DNA of 64,000 nt from Prevotella sp. UBA4217 (GCA_002379425.1 DFTH01000014.1:124547-188546); one strand, 5' to 3'. Shown: positions 1 through 9,032, numbered from the stretch's first letter. Made by a program: numbers and translations. Notes: generated by a model from the letters alone, not told the origin.

Positions 1-1398
1 CGGGGAATGCTCGACAAACTTGATCCTCACTCCAGTTATATGACACCCAAGGAGGTGAAGGAGAGCAACGAGCCCCTCAACGGCAATTTTGAGGGCATCG
101 GCGTGCAGTTCAATATGATCGAGGACACGCTGCTCGTCATCCAGCCAGTCACCAACGGTCCTTCTGAGAAGGCTGGCATCATCGCCGGCGACCGTATCGT
201 ATCCGTCAACGACACGGCCATTGCTGGTGTCAAGATGTCGAAGGAGGAGATCATGAAGCGCCTGCGTGGTCCGAAGGGTACGAAGGTGCACCTCGGCATC
301 GTGCGGCAGGGCATCAAGGACCTGCTGAAGTTCACCATCACCCGTGCGAAGATTCCCGTAAAGTCTATCGACGCCACCTATATGATCCGCCCGGGCATCG
401 GCTATATCCGCATCGGCAACTTCGGGGCCAACACCCATCAGGAGTTTCTTGAGAGTATGGAAAAGTTGCACAGCCAGGGTATGGAGCACCTGATCCTCGA
501 CCTGCAGGAGAACGGCGGAGGCTATCTGAAGGCTGCGGTGGATATCGCCAATGAGTTTCTTGGGAAAGGCGACCTCATCGTCTATACGGAGGGTAGGAGA
601 GTGCCCCGCACGGAATATACGGCCGACGGTGATGGCATCTTCACCAAAGGCAAGGTCGTCGTACTGGTGGATGGCTATACGGCTTCTGCCGCAGAAATCG
701 TCACTGGCGCCATTCAGGATCACGACCGTGGTATTGTCGTGGGGCGGCGCACCTTCGGCAAAGGACTTGTGCAGCGACCTATCGACCTGCCCGACGGCTC
801 GATGATACGCCTTACCATCGCCCATTACTACACACCCTCTGGCCGCTGCATCCAGAAGCCTTATAAGAAGGGTGACAATAAGGATTACGCCATGGATATG
901 CTGAACCGCCTGAAGAGTGGTGAACTGACGAATGCCGACAGTGTCCACTTTGCCGATTCCCTGAAATATGAGACGCTCCGTGAGCATCGTACGGTCTATG
1001 GCGGCGGGGGCATCATGCCTGATGAGTTCGTACCCCTCGACACAACGATCTACACCAAGTACCATCGCGAGTTGGCCGCCAAGAGCATCATTATCCAGCA
1101 AAACCTGCGCTATGTCGATAACCATCGCAGGGAGTTGCAGGACCGTTGGACTGACTTCGCTGACTTCAAGGCTAACTACGAGGTGCCGCAGCATCTCGTC
1201 GATACCATCGTGGCCGAGGGTGAGAAGCAGGGAGTCAAGCCGCGTGATGATGCTGAGAAAGAGAAGACCATCCCTTACCTCAGGGTGCAACTCAAGGCGC
1301 TCATCGCCCGCGACCTCTGGGACATGAGCGAGTATTTCTCCGTGTTCAACGAGAGCAGTGCGATGGTAAAGAAGGGCCTGGAGGCTATCAACCAATAA
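1..1398 (+). CDS. S41 C-terminal processing peptidase, 5' truncated by window
   Basis: Periplasmic serine protease of the Prc/CtpA family, which trims or degrades envelope proteins. The reading frame is open from base 1 (Arg-Gly before the Met at position 7) and the first residues (LDPHSSYMTP) match the middle of the family's N-terminal region, so the true start lies left of the window. Counting from Met-7, a PDZ domain covers about residues 30-110. The S41 catalytic domain follows, with Ser227 in TASAAE and Lys252 in TFGKG. Their 25-residue separation equals that of the Ser-Lys dyad of E. coli Prc. A C-terminal tail of roughly 150 residues follows, as in other Bacteroidetes members. The signal peptide is not visible. 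The next gene has its own promoter, so this probably ends a transcript. The family is certain; the substrate is unknown. Confidence 0.93.
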   Translation, partial: RGMLDKLDPHSSYMTPKEVKESNEPLNGNFEGIGVQFNMIEDTLLVIQPVTNGPSEKAGIIAGDRIVSVNDTAIAGVKMSKEEIMKRLRGPKGTKVHLGIVRQGIKDLLKFTITRAKIPVKSIDATYMIRPGIGYIRIGNFGANTHQEFLESMEKLHSQGMEHLILDLQENGGGYLKAAVDIANEFLGKGDLIVYTEGRRVPRTEYTADGDGIFTKGKVVVLVDGYTASAAEIVTGAIQDHDRGIVVGRRTFGKGLVQRPIDLPDGSMIRLTIAHYYTPSGRCIQKPYKKGDNKDYAMDMLNRLKSGELTNADSVHFADSLKYETLREHRTVYGGGGIMPDEFVPLDTTIYTKYHRELAAKSIIIQQNLRYVDNHRRELQDRWTDFADFKANYEVPQHLVDTIVAEGEKQGVKPRDDAEKEKTIPYLRVQLKALIARDLWDMSEYFSVFNESSAMVKKGLEAINQ

Positions 1399-1531
1399 GA
1401 CACCTACACACCTCTCACGGTGCCAAACTCGTCGTACGATACAAAGGGCATAAACACTTCTTCATAATTATTATCCCGTACCCAGTCACTCGTCCCCGCG
1501 ACTGTCATGCAAAAAGATTTTCCAGGAATTA

Positions 1532-1563
1532 TTTGGTAGTTTCGGGATTTCTTCATATTTTTG
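1532..1563 (+). promoter_or_regulatory. Bacteroidetes-type promoter of the ORF6N gene
   Basis: TTTG at 1532-1535 (-33 element) and TATTTTTG at 1556-1563 (-7 element), 20 bp apart, fit the Bacteroidetes primary sigma consensus TTTG-N19/20-TAnnTTTG. The leader to the ATG at 1602 is about 33 nt. Confidence 0.75.
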
Positions 1564-1601
1564 CAGGCAAATAACATTATTAACATTAAATCATATTTAC
1601 T

Positions 1602-2270
1602 ATGGACGAATTGCAGAATATCCAAGACTTGATTTACGTCATCCGCGGCCAGCGTGTGATGCTTGATCGTGACTTAGCCTCTATGTATGGTGTAGAAACC
1701 AAAGTGTTAAATCAGGCTGTTAAGCGTAATATCGAGCGCTTCCCGGAGGATTTCATGTTTCAACTCACTAGAGGAGAGTATGAAATATTTACAAATGTCA
1801 ACTTAAGGTTACAAAGTGTAACTGCAAATAATGCTGAAGAATCAGGAGATTTAAACTTGAGGTCACAAATTGTGACTTCAAGATTTATTGACAATTGGGG
1901 TGGTGCAAGACGAATGCCCTATGCTTTTACAGAACAAGGTGTTGCAATGCTTAGTAGCGTCTTGCGTTCACCTTTGGCCATCCAAGTGAATATTGGCATT
2001 ATTCGTGCTTTTGTTGAATTCCGCAGATTAGCCAATTCTTTACCCATGCCCAATACATCCGAAGACATAGCCCAACTCCGCAAAGACTTCGAAGAACTGA
2101 AACTCGATATTGATGACATACTGCATGACCAGAATGATATCAACGAGAGCACGCGCATGCAACTCGATGCCATCAGCACTGCCCTGGCTGAGTTGCAGGC
2201 CAAGCCTGCCGACCACAAGCCCCGCCGCCCCATCGGCTTCATCCAACCGAAGGGTGAGGATAACACGTAA
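1602..2270 (+). CDS. ORF6N-domain DNA-binding protein
   Basis: 222-residue cytoplasmic protein. The N-terminal ~90 residues carry the ORF6N signature ([18 protein letters not shown], then VLNQAVKRN and RFPEDFMF), a KilA-N-related DNA-binding domain found in phages and many bacterial chromosomes. The motif ALTEQGV-like [14 protein letters not shown] at about 105-120 is also typical. The last ~70 residues form a likely coiled coil ([16 protein letters not shown]) followed by a basic, proline-rich tail. It stands alone, with its own promoter and no phage genes beside it. Such genes are usually phage-derived and sometimes act as anti-repressors, but no target can be inferred here. The middle segment (about 60-90) is A/T-rich and carries short internal repeats that differ from the surrounding codon use. 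Confidence 0.88.
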   Translation: MDELQNIQDLIYVIRGQRVMLDRDLASMYGVETKVLNQAVKRNIERFPEDFMFQLTRGEYEIFTNVNLRLQSVTANNAEESGDLNLRSQIVTSRFIDNWGGARRMPYAFTEQGVAMLSSVLRSPLAIQVNIGIIRAFVEFRRLANSLPMPNTSEDIAQLRKDFEELKLDIDDILHDQNDINESTRMQLDAISTALAELQAKPADHKPRRPIGFIQPKGEDNT

Positions 2271-2329
2271 AGGACTATCCCTCCTGTGTTCTTATAAAGA
2301 GAATGCCTTTCGCGCGCGGGCGCGGTAGG

Positions 2330-2702
2330 TGGGACACATTTTTTCTGGATAAGACAACTATACTAGGTCGATCAAGGGGAGAGGAGGCACTTTTCTCCAG
2401 AGAGGAGCCTCTTTACGAACGTGAGGAGCCTCCTCAGTTCCGTAAAGTGCCTTCTCATTTTGTTCCCAGGCCTTGGGAATTCAGAAAAGAGCCTTCCTGT
2501 TCAGGAAAAGACTCTTTCTATGCCACACCTGCCCGTTCACCTGACAAAATCTCTACATGTGCGCACATACGCCCGCGCATATATAGTTGCCATACCCACT
2601 TTTTATGTGTCCCACCTGTCCCATCTGTCCCTGGTGGGAACTATCCTTCTTGGACAGATGGGACAGGTGGGACACTTGTTTTTGGCTTAAGACAACTATA
2701 TA
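2330..2702 (+). repeat. Long inverted duplication, copy 1 (non-coding block)
   Basis: The 2271-2907 gap holds no convincing gene. From about 2380 to 2702 it is almost identical to the reverse complement of 34661-35010. The block starts with a degenerate 21-bp tandem repeat (each unit beginning near GAGCCT, 2400-2510) and ends with a hairpin element (2580-2702). A partial copy of that hairpin's right end (GGTGGGACAC...AAGACAACTATA) lies just upstream at about 2328-2361, in the same orientation. The 2703-2811 stretch shows nothing recognisable. Confidence 0.85.
2580..2702. repeat. MITE-like hairpin element, copy 1
   Basis: A 123-bp palindromic element. Its outer ends are 10-bp inverted repeats, TATATAGTTG at 2580-2589 and CAACTATATA at 2693-2702. 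Its core is a perfect 24-bp inverted repeat (2607-2630 and 2652-2675, beginning GTGTCCCACC) around a 21-nt loop. There is no coding capacity. A second copy lies at 34661-34782, where it abuts a broken hcp gene. The layout resembles a miniature inverted-repeat transposable element or a REP-type repeat; no target-site duplication could be demonstrated. Confidence 0.7.
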
Positions 2703-2811
2703 ATATGATGCTGATTTTCATGTCTTTGCGACGAATTCTGGGTCACTGAGCCGCGTCTGTCGCAAGTTCGTCTGCCTGTCGCTACAACTCGGAGCAAAAA
2801 AGAGAAAAAAG

Positions 2812-2843
2812 TTTGGAACGAGCCATTTTCCGTCGTACCTTTG
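2812..2843 (+). promoter_or_regulatory. Promoter of the tandem tssD genes
   Basis: TTTG at 2812-2815 and TACCTTTG at 2836-2843 with 20-bp spacing fit the Bacteroidetes consensus. The A-rich leader of about 60 nt before the ATG at 2908 is typical of strongly expressed Bacteroidetes genes. Confidence 0.8.
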
Positions 2844-2907
2844 CACCAGTTAAACAATTAAACAAAAAAAGTAATAACAATAAAAAAATTAAAGAAAGGA
2901 AAAGATT

Positions 2908-3300
2908 ATGGCAAAGACTCCAGTTTCAATGAAGATTGACGGTTACAAGGATCGTGAAGTGATGATGGTAACCTATGAGTTTGATCAGGCAACTGATGTA
3001 GAAGGACAGATGGCAGGTATCCCCCGCGGCGGCAAGATCCAGGTCCGCGTGAAGGCCCTGAACGATGGTACCCCCGACCTGCTGGCATGGATGACAGAGC
3101 GCAACCTCGGCAAAGACGGTAAGATTGAGTTCTTGGAGACTAAGACGGGCAAGGCCATGAAGGCCATCGAGTTCAAGGGCGGCTACTGCGTGAACTTCGA
3201 GGAGAAGTGGGAAGACAAGGCTGGTCACTTCGAGGAGATCACCATCTCTTGCAAGGAAATCGCCATCGGAAGCGTGAAGTTCGAGAACGAGTGGGCGTAA
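2908..3300 (+). CDS. TssD/Hcp-like type VI secretion tube protein, copy 1
   Basis: 130 residues, the usual size of Bacteroidetes TssD (Hcp), which stacks as hexameric rings into the inner tube of a contractile injection system. The family pattern is visible: an N-terminal strand (MKIDGYKDREVMMVTYEFDQ), the turn D-x-EGQMAGIPRGG at about 28-42, a central helix (PDLLAWMTE), and a C-terminal strand ending ISCKEIAIGSVKFENEW. Charged lysine/glutamate composition and absence of a signal peptide agree with a cytoplasmic tube subunit. A paralogue follows 50 nt downstream. No sheath, baseplate, TssK or effector gene is in the window, so this is an orphan tube locus or a distant satellite of a T6SS elsewhere. 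Confidence 0.82.
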   Translation: MAKTPVSMKIDGYKDREVMMVTYEFDQATDVEGQMAGIPRGGKIQVRVKALNDGTPDLLAWMTERNLGKDGKIEFLETKTGKAMKAIEFKGGYCVNFEEKWEDKAGHFEEITISCKEIAIGSVKFENEWA

Positions 3301-3350
3301 ATCAATTCATAGTTCATAGTTAATAATTAAAGAAAGAAAGGAAACAAGAT

Positions 3351-3749
3351 ATGGCAGAGAATGTAACACCGGTAACGCTTGAGGTTAAGGATTTTGAGGC
3401 TCGTGAGGTGATGATGGTTGACTACAAGTTTGATCAGGCAACCGACCGTGAAGGTCAGATCGCAGGTATTCCCCGTGGTGGTCGCATCACGATCCGCGTG
3501 AAGGCAATGAACGATGGCAATAGCCAGATGCTGCAGTGGATGCTGGCTCCGAATGATCCTCGCGACTTCACCTGCACGTTCTACAACACGGTGGATGGCA
3601 ACACGATGAAGCAGTTGAAGGGCACAGGCTGCTACTGCATCCACTACAAGGAGATGTGGGAAGACGGTCAGGAGCACTTCGAGGAGATGGAGATTGTGTG
3701 CCAGAAACTCGAGAACGGTCCCGTCGCCTTCGAGAATCCCTGGAAATGA
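3351..3749 (+). CDS. TssD/Hcp-like type VI secretion tube protein, copy 2
   Basis: 132-residue paralogue of the gene 50 nt upstream, with the same strand order and the conserved DREGQIAGIPRGG turn. The two differ most in the middle (MLQWMLAPNDPRDFTC here against LLAWMTERNLGKDGKI), the part that shapes ring contacts or cargo binding. It is probably co-transcribed from the 2836 promoter, since only an A-rich, RBS-like leader separates the genes. Its last 70 codons and downstream hairpin sequence are duplicated almost exactly on the other strand at about 34395-34660. The only amino-acid change in the shared part is F to Y near the C-terminus. The reason for two tube genes is unknown; a mixed tube or cargo-specific rings are possible. 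Confidence 0.82.
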   Translation: MAENVTPVTLEVKDFEAREVMMVDYKFDQATDREGQIAGIPRGGRITIRVKAMNDGNSQMLQWMLAPNDPRDFTCTFYNTVDGNTMKQLKGTGCYCIHYKEMWEDGQEHFEEMEIVCQKLENGPVAFENPWK

Positions 3750-3834
3750 ACGAGTAAGCGAGAGCAGAGTTAAGCCTGCTTAAACTCTGCCGAGCGTGAG
3801 TTCATTCGATGCGGAGCATCAAGTAGGCGATTGA

Positions 3835-3873
3835 GCGAGAGGAGAGTCATGCTCGCATGAACTCTCCTCTCGC
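3835..3873. terminator. Hairpin between convergent tssD2 and DUF389 genes
   Basis: 13-bp perfect stem (GCGAGAGGAGAGT at 3835-3847 with its complement at 3861-3873), extended by CATG/CATG inside the loop. It lies directly against the stop codon of the minus-strand gene at 3874. A weaker hairpin (GCAGAGTTAAGC and complement, about 3763-3790) precedes it. No long T run follows, so it is a likely but not classical bidirectional terminator. Confidence 0.55.
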
Positions 3874-5220
3874 CTATTTATGGATAACCACCAGGCTGTC
3901 GGCCTTGACCCGAGTCTGTAGCCAGTCGTGCAGTTTATGTATATCTATTTGCGCGAGGTGTCTGCTGTCCGTAGCCTGAATGATTGCAGCCACGTATGAG
4001 CATGAGGCTGTCGTATCGCGGCTGACCTCCTTTACTTGCGACAGACTGAAATGGCTGACCTGCGGAAAGAGTGTGCCCATCTCCTGACGTATCTCTTCAG
4101 AGAGCAGTTCAAGTCGTTTGTATTCTGCAAGTTGCTGAGTCAGCGACGTATTCTCGGCGGTGAGATGTACCAGTTGCTGATGGTCGTGCTCGCGGCTGGT
4201 GCTGAGATGGCTCAACTCGTTGTTGAGCATCAGCAGGCTGTCGCTCTGAGTGCCCTGGATGATGTTCAGCCTATAGCCGCTCATGCCGTATTGCGCCATG
4301 CGGTGTTCTGCTCCGATGCGTTTGGACTCTGTAATCTCGCGGCCCACGGCAACGATGCGCAGTTTCAGGCTGTCTTTGTCGATGTCGTTAGAGATGATCT
4401 GCGTACCGCGCTGACTGAGTTCTGTCTTGATGAACCGCCTGATGTTGTTGTCGAAGATGTGCTGATGCACGATGCGAATCGTCATATAGGTAGCAGGCAG
4501 CATGGTCACGACGATGATAGCCATGAGGTAGTGATGCGCCTTCCGCGCCTTCTCGGGCGACTGGAACTCATGGCGGTGGAAGTGCAGCAGTCGCACACCG
4601 CAATAGGTGGCCAGGGCAATGAACACGGTATTGATGAAGAACAGGTAGAACGCTCCGAGGAAGTAGAACAGATGGCCCGTGGCCAGTCCGAAGCCCGCCG
4701 TGCAGAGTGGGGGCATCAGGGCTGTGGCAATGGCTACACCGGGGATGACATTGCCCTTTCCCCGCGTGCAGAGGGCGATGATGCCTGCCGCACCGCCACA
4801 GAAGGCGATGAGCACGTCGTAGAGCGTGGGCGACGTACGGGCCAGCAGTTCCGACTGTGCATCGCTCAGAGGGGTAATCAGGAAGTAGAGGGTGGCCGTC
4901 AGCACACTGATGAGCGTGGCCACGCCGAAGTTCTTGGCTGCCCGTCTCAGCAGGTCGAGGTCGTTGGTTCCCACGGCCAGTCCCATACCGATGATGGGAC
5001 CCATGAGCGGTGAGATGAGCATGGCACCGATGATGACCGCCGTGGAATTGACATTCAGCCCCAGTGAGGCGATGAAGATGGCAAAGATAAGCACCCACAA
5101 CTGGGCCCCGCGAAAACTCACACCACTACTGATCTGTTCGACAATCTCGCGCTCGTCTTCCTTGTCGGGCATCAGGTTGAAGTAGTAACCAGCCCGGTCT
5201 ATCATCTCTTTTATTGTCAT
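3874..5220 (-). CDS. DUF389 (TIGR00341-type) inner-membrane protein
   Basis: 448 residues. After a short cytoplasmic N-terminus come about six hydrophobic segments between residues 38 and 250, with the family signature region SSGVSFRGAQLW...ASLGLNVNSTAVIIGAMLISPLMGPI at about 31-75. The remaining ~190 residues form a soluble domain with a coiled-coil stretch (SHLSTSREHDHQQLVHL onward). DUF389 proteins are widespread and of unknown function, so none is assigned. Start chosen at the ATG preceded by a TATCTTTG promoter box. It is convergent with the tssD pair and is transcribed alone. Confidence 0.88.
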   Translation of the reverse strand: MTIKEMIDRAGYYFNLMPDKEDEREIVEQISSGVSFRGAQLWVLIFAIFIASLGLNVNSTAVIIGAMLISPLMGPIIGMGLAVGTNDLDLLRRAAKNFGVATLISVLTATLYFLITPLSDAQSELLARTSPTLYDVLIAFCGGAAGIIALCTRGKGNVIPGVAIATALMPPLCTAGFGLATGHLFYFLGAFYLFFINTVFIALATYCGVRLLHFHRHEFQSPEKARKAHHYLMAIIVVTMLPATYMTIRIVHQHIFDNNIRRFIKTELSQRGTQIISNDIDKDSLKLRIVAVGREITESKRIGAEHRMAQYGMSGYRLNIIQGTQSDSLLMLNNELSHLSTSREHDHQQLVHLTAENTSLTQQLAEYKRLELLSEEIRQEMGTLFPQVSHFSLSQVKEVSRDTTASCSYVAAIIQATDSRHLAQIDIHKLHDWLQTRVKADSLVVIHK

Positions 5221-5274
5221 AGGAACGGTTTAATATTTAGTTCGTTTTAATCTTCATATTGTATGATCAATACG

Positions 5275-5306
5275 CAAAGATACGGATAAACTACGACTAA
5301 GCGCAA
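5275..5306 (-). promoter_or_regulatory. Promoter of the DUF389 gene
   Basis: On the minus strand, TATCTTTG (5282-5275) with ATTG near 5306-5303, about 20 bp upstream, matches the Bacteroidetes promoter pattern. The leader to the ATG at 5220 is about 50 nt. Confidence 0.65.
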
Positions 5307-5578
5307 TAACGATACCAATTATTATGATACTTTATGATTCACGACAGGTATAATGATGTGTGTTTGGCTTATCCACCGCGTAATAATCGCGAGCGACTAT
5401 TTATTAAAAGACATTAAATATTTTGCTTTGTTTGAACAACTTTCAAGAATAATTCCTATCGTTTGCATCGCAAACGATTAAATAGACATTTATGAGTAGT
5501 GAGAATCTGAAACTCAGTCGCCAGGGTTGCTTCCGTCTTTATACGGGGTAACAGTAAGCAACATTTCGCCTTCTCGGC
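5307..5578. other. Intergenic stretch with a short hairpin
   Basis: No gene is supported. A perfect 9-bp hairpin with a 3-nt loop (ATCGTTTGC at 5458-5466, complement at 5470-5478) is the only clear structure. It lies between the DUF389 promoter and the 3' end of the MBL gene and could terminate the latter. Plus-strand sequence from about 5500 to 5687 stays open but has no start codon. Confidence 0.4.
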
Positions 5579-6454
5579 CTACGACCGTCTGAACGGTTGG
5601 AACAAACTGGCCGACAAGTGGAAGGAAGAGGCCGTAGCACTCCTGTTCATTTGGCTGAACGAAAACGTTCCGCAGGAGAAGGCTTGAAGCCGTTCACCCA
5701 TGACATTCTTCAACGTCACAAACACGGCATCACCCGTGCAGTGGCTGGTATGGAAGTGCGTCTGAGGGTAAGAGTCTGTCAGCCTGTAGGCGAGTTCCCT
5801 AAGTTCATCCTCCGACTCATGGCCGTCGAGCAGATGGAAGCCTCCCACGACTTCATTCACGGGTAAGGGTGTGGCGGCGAGAATGTTTTCCAGTCCGCTG
5901 TGAGCACAGCCTGTAAACAGCAAGCCGTCGGTATATAGGGCCAGTTCATGACGGAAATCGTCGGGGATATATGTTCCATCAGCATTTTGAGCGAAGAGGT
6001 ACTGATTGCCCTTCGGCATCGGATGCACCTGTGGGATGCGGGCAATGACATACAGGTCGTCGGCTATCCATCCGCTTTGCTCTATGGGCAGCAGCCTTTC
6101 TGAAGGTATCTCTGGCCCTGCTGTGGTGATGCTGTGCAGACAACGTCGCTTGGAAAAGAATTTCCCGCTAAGGGCATCTGGCGAGACAATGATTTTCGCC
6201 TTCTTGTTGATGACAATGAAATGCTTTAAGCCTCCGGCATGGTCGCTGTGTCCGTGGGAGATAAACACATAGTCCACGGTGCTGAGGTCGATTCCCAGTC
6301 GCTCTGCGTTACGTATAAATATGTCACTGGCTCCCGTATCAAGTAAGATGCGGTAACGCTCCGTTTCCAAGAATATTGACAGCCCATGCTCTGTCTGCAA
6401 AGTTGGGTTGTTCGTGCGATTATCTACCAGTACAGTCCATTTCATGTCACTCAT
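5579..6454 (-). CDS. MBL-fold metallo-hydrolase (dihydropterin/methyl-furan synthase-like subfamily)
   Basis: 291 residues with the metallo-beta-lactamase fold. The zinc motif HGHSDHAGG is at about 67-75, preceded by LLDTGASD at about 36-43. A later metal ligand lies in GCAHSGLENI, and a C-terminal histidine is in HTSHCTGD. The early DNRTNNP and LSIFLE region is typical of the subfamily annotated as 7,8-dihydropterin-6-methyl-4-(beta-D-ribofuranosyl)-aminobenzene-5'-phosphate synthase-like; the true substrate is unknown. The normal end of the family appears to be near CGTFSFS, and here about 25 Ser/Arg-rich residues follow, suggesting the original stop was lost. No signal peptide. It lies 18 nt after the GH3 gene and is probably co-transcribed with it. 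Confidence 0.82.
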   Translation of the reverse strand: MSDMKWTVLVDNRTNNPTLQTEHGLSIFLETERYRILLDTGASDIFIRNAERLGIDLSTVDYVFISHGHSDHAGGLKHFIVINKKAKIIVSPDALSGKFFSKRRCLHSITTAGPEIPSERLLPIEQSGWIADDLYVIARIPQVHPMPKGNQYLFAQNADGTYIPDDFRHELALYTDGLLFTGCAHSGLENILAATPLPVNEVVGGFHLLDGHESEDELRELAYRLTDSYPQTHFHTSHCTGDAVFVTLKNVMGERLQAFSCGTFSFSQMNRSATASSFHLSASLFQPFRRS

Positions 6455-6472
6455 GATGATGGTGTCATCAAA

Positions 6473-8944
6473 CTAGATATTGGGCTCATCCCATACCTTG
6501 GTGCGTTCGCAGGTGATGGGAACAGTCTGGTTGCCCACCTTCAGGATGAAGTCGCCCTCCTCGAGGGTCCACTTGCAGTCGGCACCTACGAAGGCGAGGT
6601 TCTTGGCGGGTAGCGAGAAGGTGACAGTCTTCGTCTCTCCCGGCTGAAGGTCGATCTTCGTGAAGTCGCGCAGGCGACGGTTGTCGGGCACGATGCTGGC
6701 AACGAGATCACTGGAGTAGAGCAGCACGGCCTCCTTGCCTGCCTTGTTGCCCGTATTCTTCACATCGACGGTGACGGTCAGCACATCGTCGGCAGTGAAG
6801 GTGGCCTTATCCACCCGAAGGTTGCTGTACTCGAAGGTGGTGTAACTGAGGCCATAGCCGAAGGGCCACTGGAGTGAAACCTTGGCATCGTAGTTGTAGG
6901 CCCCAGCCATCGTGCCAACCTCCTCACTGACCTTATAGTCGTAGGTGTTGAGTGAGTTGATCTCACGGGGATAGGTGTAGGGCATCTTGGCAGAGAAGTT
7001 GGCATCGCCGGCAAGCAGGTTGGCGAGGGCATCGCCACCATAGTTGCCAGGAATCAGGATGTTTACCACGGCCTTAGCCAAGGGTTCGATGTCGGCGATG
7101 AGGCGCGGACGGCCTTCATTCAGAACCAGGATGATAGGCTTGCCCGTCTTGGCCAGTTCTTTCACGAGGTTGCGCTGGTTCTCGGAGAGCCAGAGGTCGG
7201 TGAGGTTGCCTGGGGTCTCGGTGTAGGAGTTCTCGCCGATGGCGGCGATGATGACGTCGGCCTGGGCGGCAGCGGCGACGGCCTTGTCGATCTCAGGTGC
7301 GTTCTCATCATAGTAGGCACCGTTTTCGTTATAGGTCACGCCTTGTTCGAGGATGATGTTCTCCTTGCCGTACTTCTGGCAGAGGGCCTCGTAAATGGTG
7401 TTGTATTTCTCGGAGAGGTCTTCGGCCTTTGCACCTTGCCAGGTGTAACTCCAGCCACCGTGCAGACAGCGCATCTGGTTGGCATTGGGGCCGGTGAGGA
7501 GGATCTTCGAACCCCGAAGCAGGGGCAGGATGCTGTCTTCGTTCTTGAGGAGGACGATTGACTCTTCGGCGGCCTGGAGGGCGGCCTGTGCGAACTCGTC
7601 GCAGCCGAATTTCTCGTACCCCTTGCCACCCGTGTTGGGCTCGTCGAAGAGACCGAGGCGGTACTTCGCACGGAGGATACGGCGCACGGCGTCGTCAATG
7701 CGCTCCATGGAGACCTTGCCTTCATTGACCAGTTCCTTCAGCAGAATACAGAACTCCACGCTGTAGGGATCCATCGACATGTCGATACCGGCATTGATGG
7801 CGATGCGGATAGCGTCTTTCTTATCCTTGGCAACCTTCTCGCGCGAGAAGAGGTTGTTGATGTCGGCCCAGTCGGTCACGAGGAAGCCGTCCCACTGGAG
7901 GTCCTCCTTCAGCCACTTCGTCAGGTATTCATAACTGGCATGAAGGGGCACGCCGTTGACGGAGGCGGAGTTGACCATCATCGTCAGTGTACCGGCCAGG
8001 GCAGCCTGTCTGAAGGGTTCAAAGTATTTCTCGCGGATGATCTGTGGTGCCAGATAGGCGGGGGTACGGTCCTTGCCTGTCCAGGGAGCACCGTAGGCAA
8101 AATAGTGCTTGGTGCTGGTACCCACGTGGTAGCGGTCGATATGGTTGTTGTCATCGCCCTGATAGCCCTTGATCTCGGCGACCACCATCTTACTGTTTAC
8201 GATGGCATCCTCACCGAAACTCTCATAGACGCGGGGCCAGCGGGGGTCGCGGCTGAGATCGACCACCGGGTTATACACCCACGGACAGTTGGCTGCACGA
8301 CTCTCGTAGGCGGTGATCTCCGCACCGCGGCGGGCCAGTTCGGTATTGAACGATGCGCCGAGGTTGATGGGCTGGGGGAAGAGGGTGCCGCCCTGCGTGT
8401 AGGTCACGCCGTGGTTATGGTCGAGGCCATAGATGTCGGGGATGCCGATATACTTCATCGACTTCTTCTGGATGAGTTGGATCCACTGCTGCCACTGATC
8501 GACGGTGGCGGCGCGGGTGCCAGGGGCATTGAGGATGGAGCCAACCTTCCACTTGGAGATCAGGGTGTCGAGCATCGTCTCATTGAGTTTCCACACGCGC
8601 TTCGTATCTCCCTGATAGATATCCACGGGATAATTGCCGAGTTTGTCGATGATCTCAGCATCGGTCATCTTCATCATCTTCTCCAGGTCGGCATCGGGAG
8701 CACCATACTGCTGCATCACGGAGCGTACCTTCTCGCGATCAACCTTGGCATTCTCGACCTGCATCTTGCCCATCACGTCGAGGTTCAGTTCGAGCATCTG
8801 TCCGATCTTCTCGTCGAGGGTCATCTTCGAGAGGGTTTTCTCAATCTTTGCCTCCAATGCCGCATCACGGGGGATGGCTGGCTTCTGAGCCTGTGCCGCA
8901 AGCGCGAAACAGGCCATTGCAATTACTAATACATTCTTTTTCAT
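6473..8944 (-). CDS. Secreted GH3 beta-glucosidase-type enzyme
   Basis: 823 residues. A Sec signal peptide ends near AAQAQ (about residue 20). The GH3 N-terminal TIM-barrel domain covers about 40-400, with Asp358 in LVTDWAD as the expected nucleophile and the conserved FGEDA and KHYFAYG motifs. The C-terminal alpha/beta domain covers about 430-660, and a fibronectin-III-like domain (YDYKVSEE...[14 protein letters not shown]) runs to the end. GH3 enzymes of this layout remove terminal beta-linked glucose (or related residues) from oligosaccharides, probably in the periplasm. An insertion near 75-115 ([16 protein letters not shown]) is longer than in minimal GH3 proteins. First gene of a two-gene transcript with the MBL hydrolase. 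Specificity cannot be read from sequence alone. Confidence 0.93.
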   Translation of the reverse strand: MKKNVLVIAMACFALAAQAQKPAIPRDAALEAKIEKTLSKMTLDEKIGQMLELNLDVMGKMQVENAKVDREKVRSVMQQYGAPDADLEKMMKMTDAEIIDKLGNYPVDIYQGDTKRVWKLNETMLDTLISKWKVGSILNAPGTRAATVDQWQQWIQLIQKKSMKYIGIPDIYGLDHNHGVTYTQGGTLFPQPINLGASFNTELARRGAEITAYESRAANCPWVYNPVVDLSRDPRWPRVYESFGEDAIVNSKMVVAEIKGYQGDDNNHIDRYHVGTSTKHYFAYGAPWTGKDRTPAYLAPQIIREKYFEPFRQAALAGTLTMMVNSASVNGVPLHASYEYLTKWLKEDLQWDGFLVTDWADINNLFSREKVAKDKKDAIRIAINAGIDMSMDPYSVEFCILLKELVNEGKVSMERIDDAVRRILRAKYRLGLFDEPNTGGKGYEKFGCDEFAQAALQAAEESIVLLKNEDSILPLLRGSKILLTGPNANQMRCLHGGWSYTWQGAKAEDLSEKYNTIYEALCQKYGKENIILEQGVTYNENGAYYDENAPEIDKAVAAAAQADVIIAAIGENSYTETPGNLTDLWLSENQRNLVKELAKTGKPIILVLNEGRPRLIADIEPLAKAVVNILIPGNYGGDALANLLAGDANFSAKMPYTYPREINSLNTYDYKVSEEVGTMAGAYNYDAKVSLQWPFGYGLSYTTFEYSNLRVDKATFTADDVLTVTVDVKNTGNKAGKEAVLLYSSDLVASIVPDNRRLRDFTKIDLQPGETKTVTFSLPAKNLAFVGADCKWTLEEGDFILKVGNQTVPITCERTKVWDEPNI

Positions 8945-8983
8945 CCTTATTTTGTTTTTAGTTATAATTCTTCAGATGGGTTG

Positions 8984-9014
8984 CAAAGTTACGGAAAAAA
9001 ATCTTATTTTACAA
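8984..9014 (-). promoter_or_regulatory. Promoter of the GH3/MBL transcript
   Basis: Minus-strand TAACTTTG (8991-8984) with GTTG near 9015-9012 gives a Bacteroidetes-type promoter. It is divergent from the M61 promoter about 45 bp away. Confidence 0.7.
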
Positions 9015-9032
9015 CACTTTTGAAAAGAATCC

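Noticed and set aside
1404-1625. 73-residue minus-strand frame between the S41 and ORF6N genes
   Set aside because: It overlaps the ORF6N promoter and start, and no family is recognisable. The C-terminal part looks slightly protein-like and might be a remnant, but evidence is too weak.
2421-2690. 89-residue plus-strand open frame in the repeat block
   Set aside because: Made of 21-bp and palindromic repeats. The duplicate at 34.7-35.0 kb breaks the frame by an indel, so it is not conserved as protein.
4036-5013. 325-residue plus-strand frame
   Set aside because: Antisense shadow of the DUF389 gene; low-complexity H/E/R composition typical of a shadow frame.
7940-8929. 329-residue plus-strand frame
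   Set aside because: Antisense to the GH3 gene, whose domains and active site are clear.
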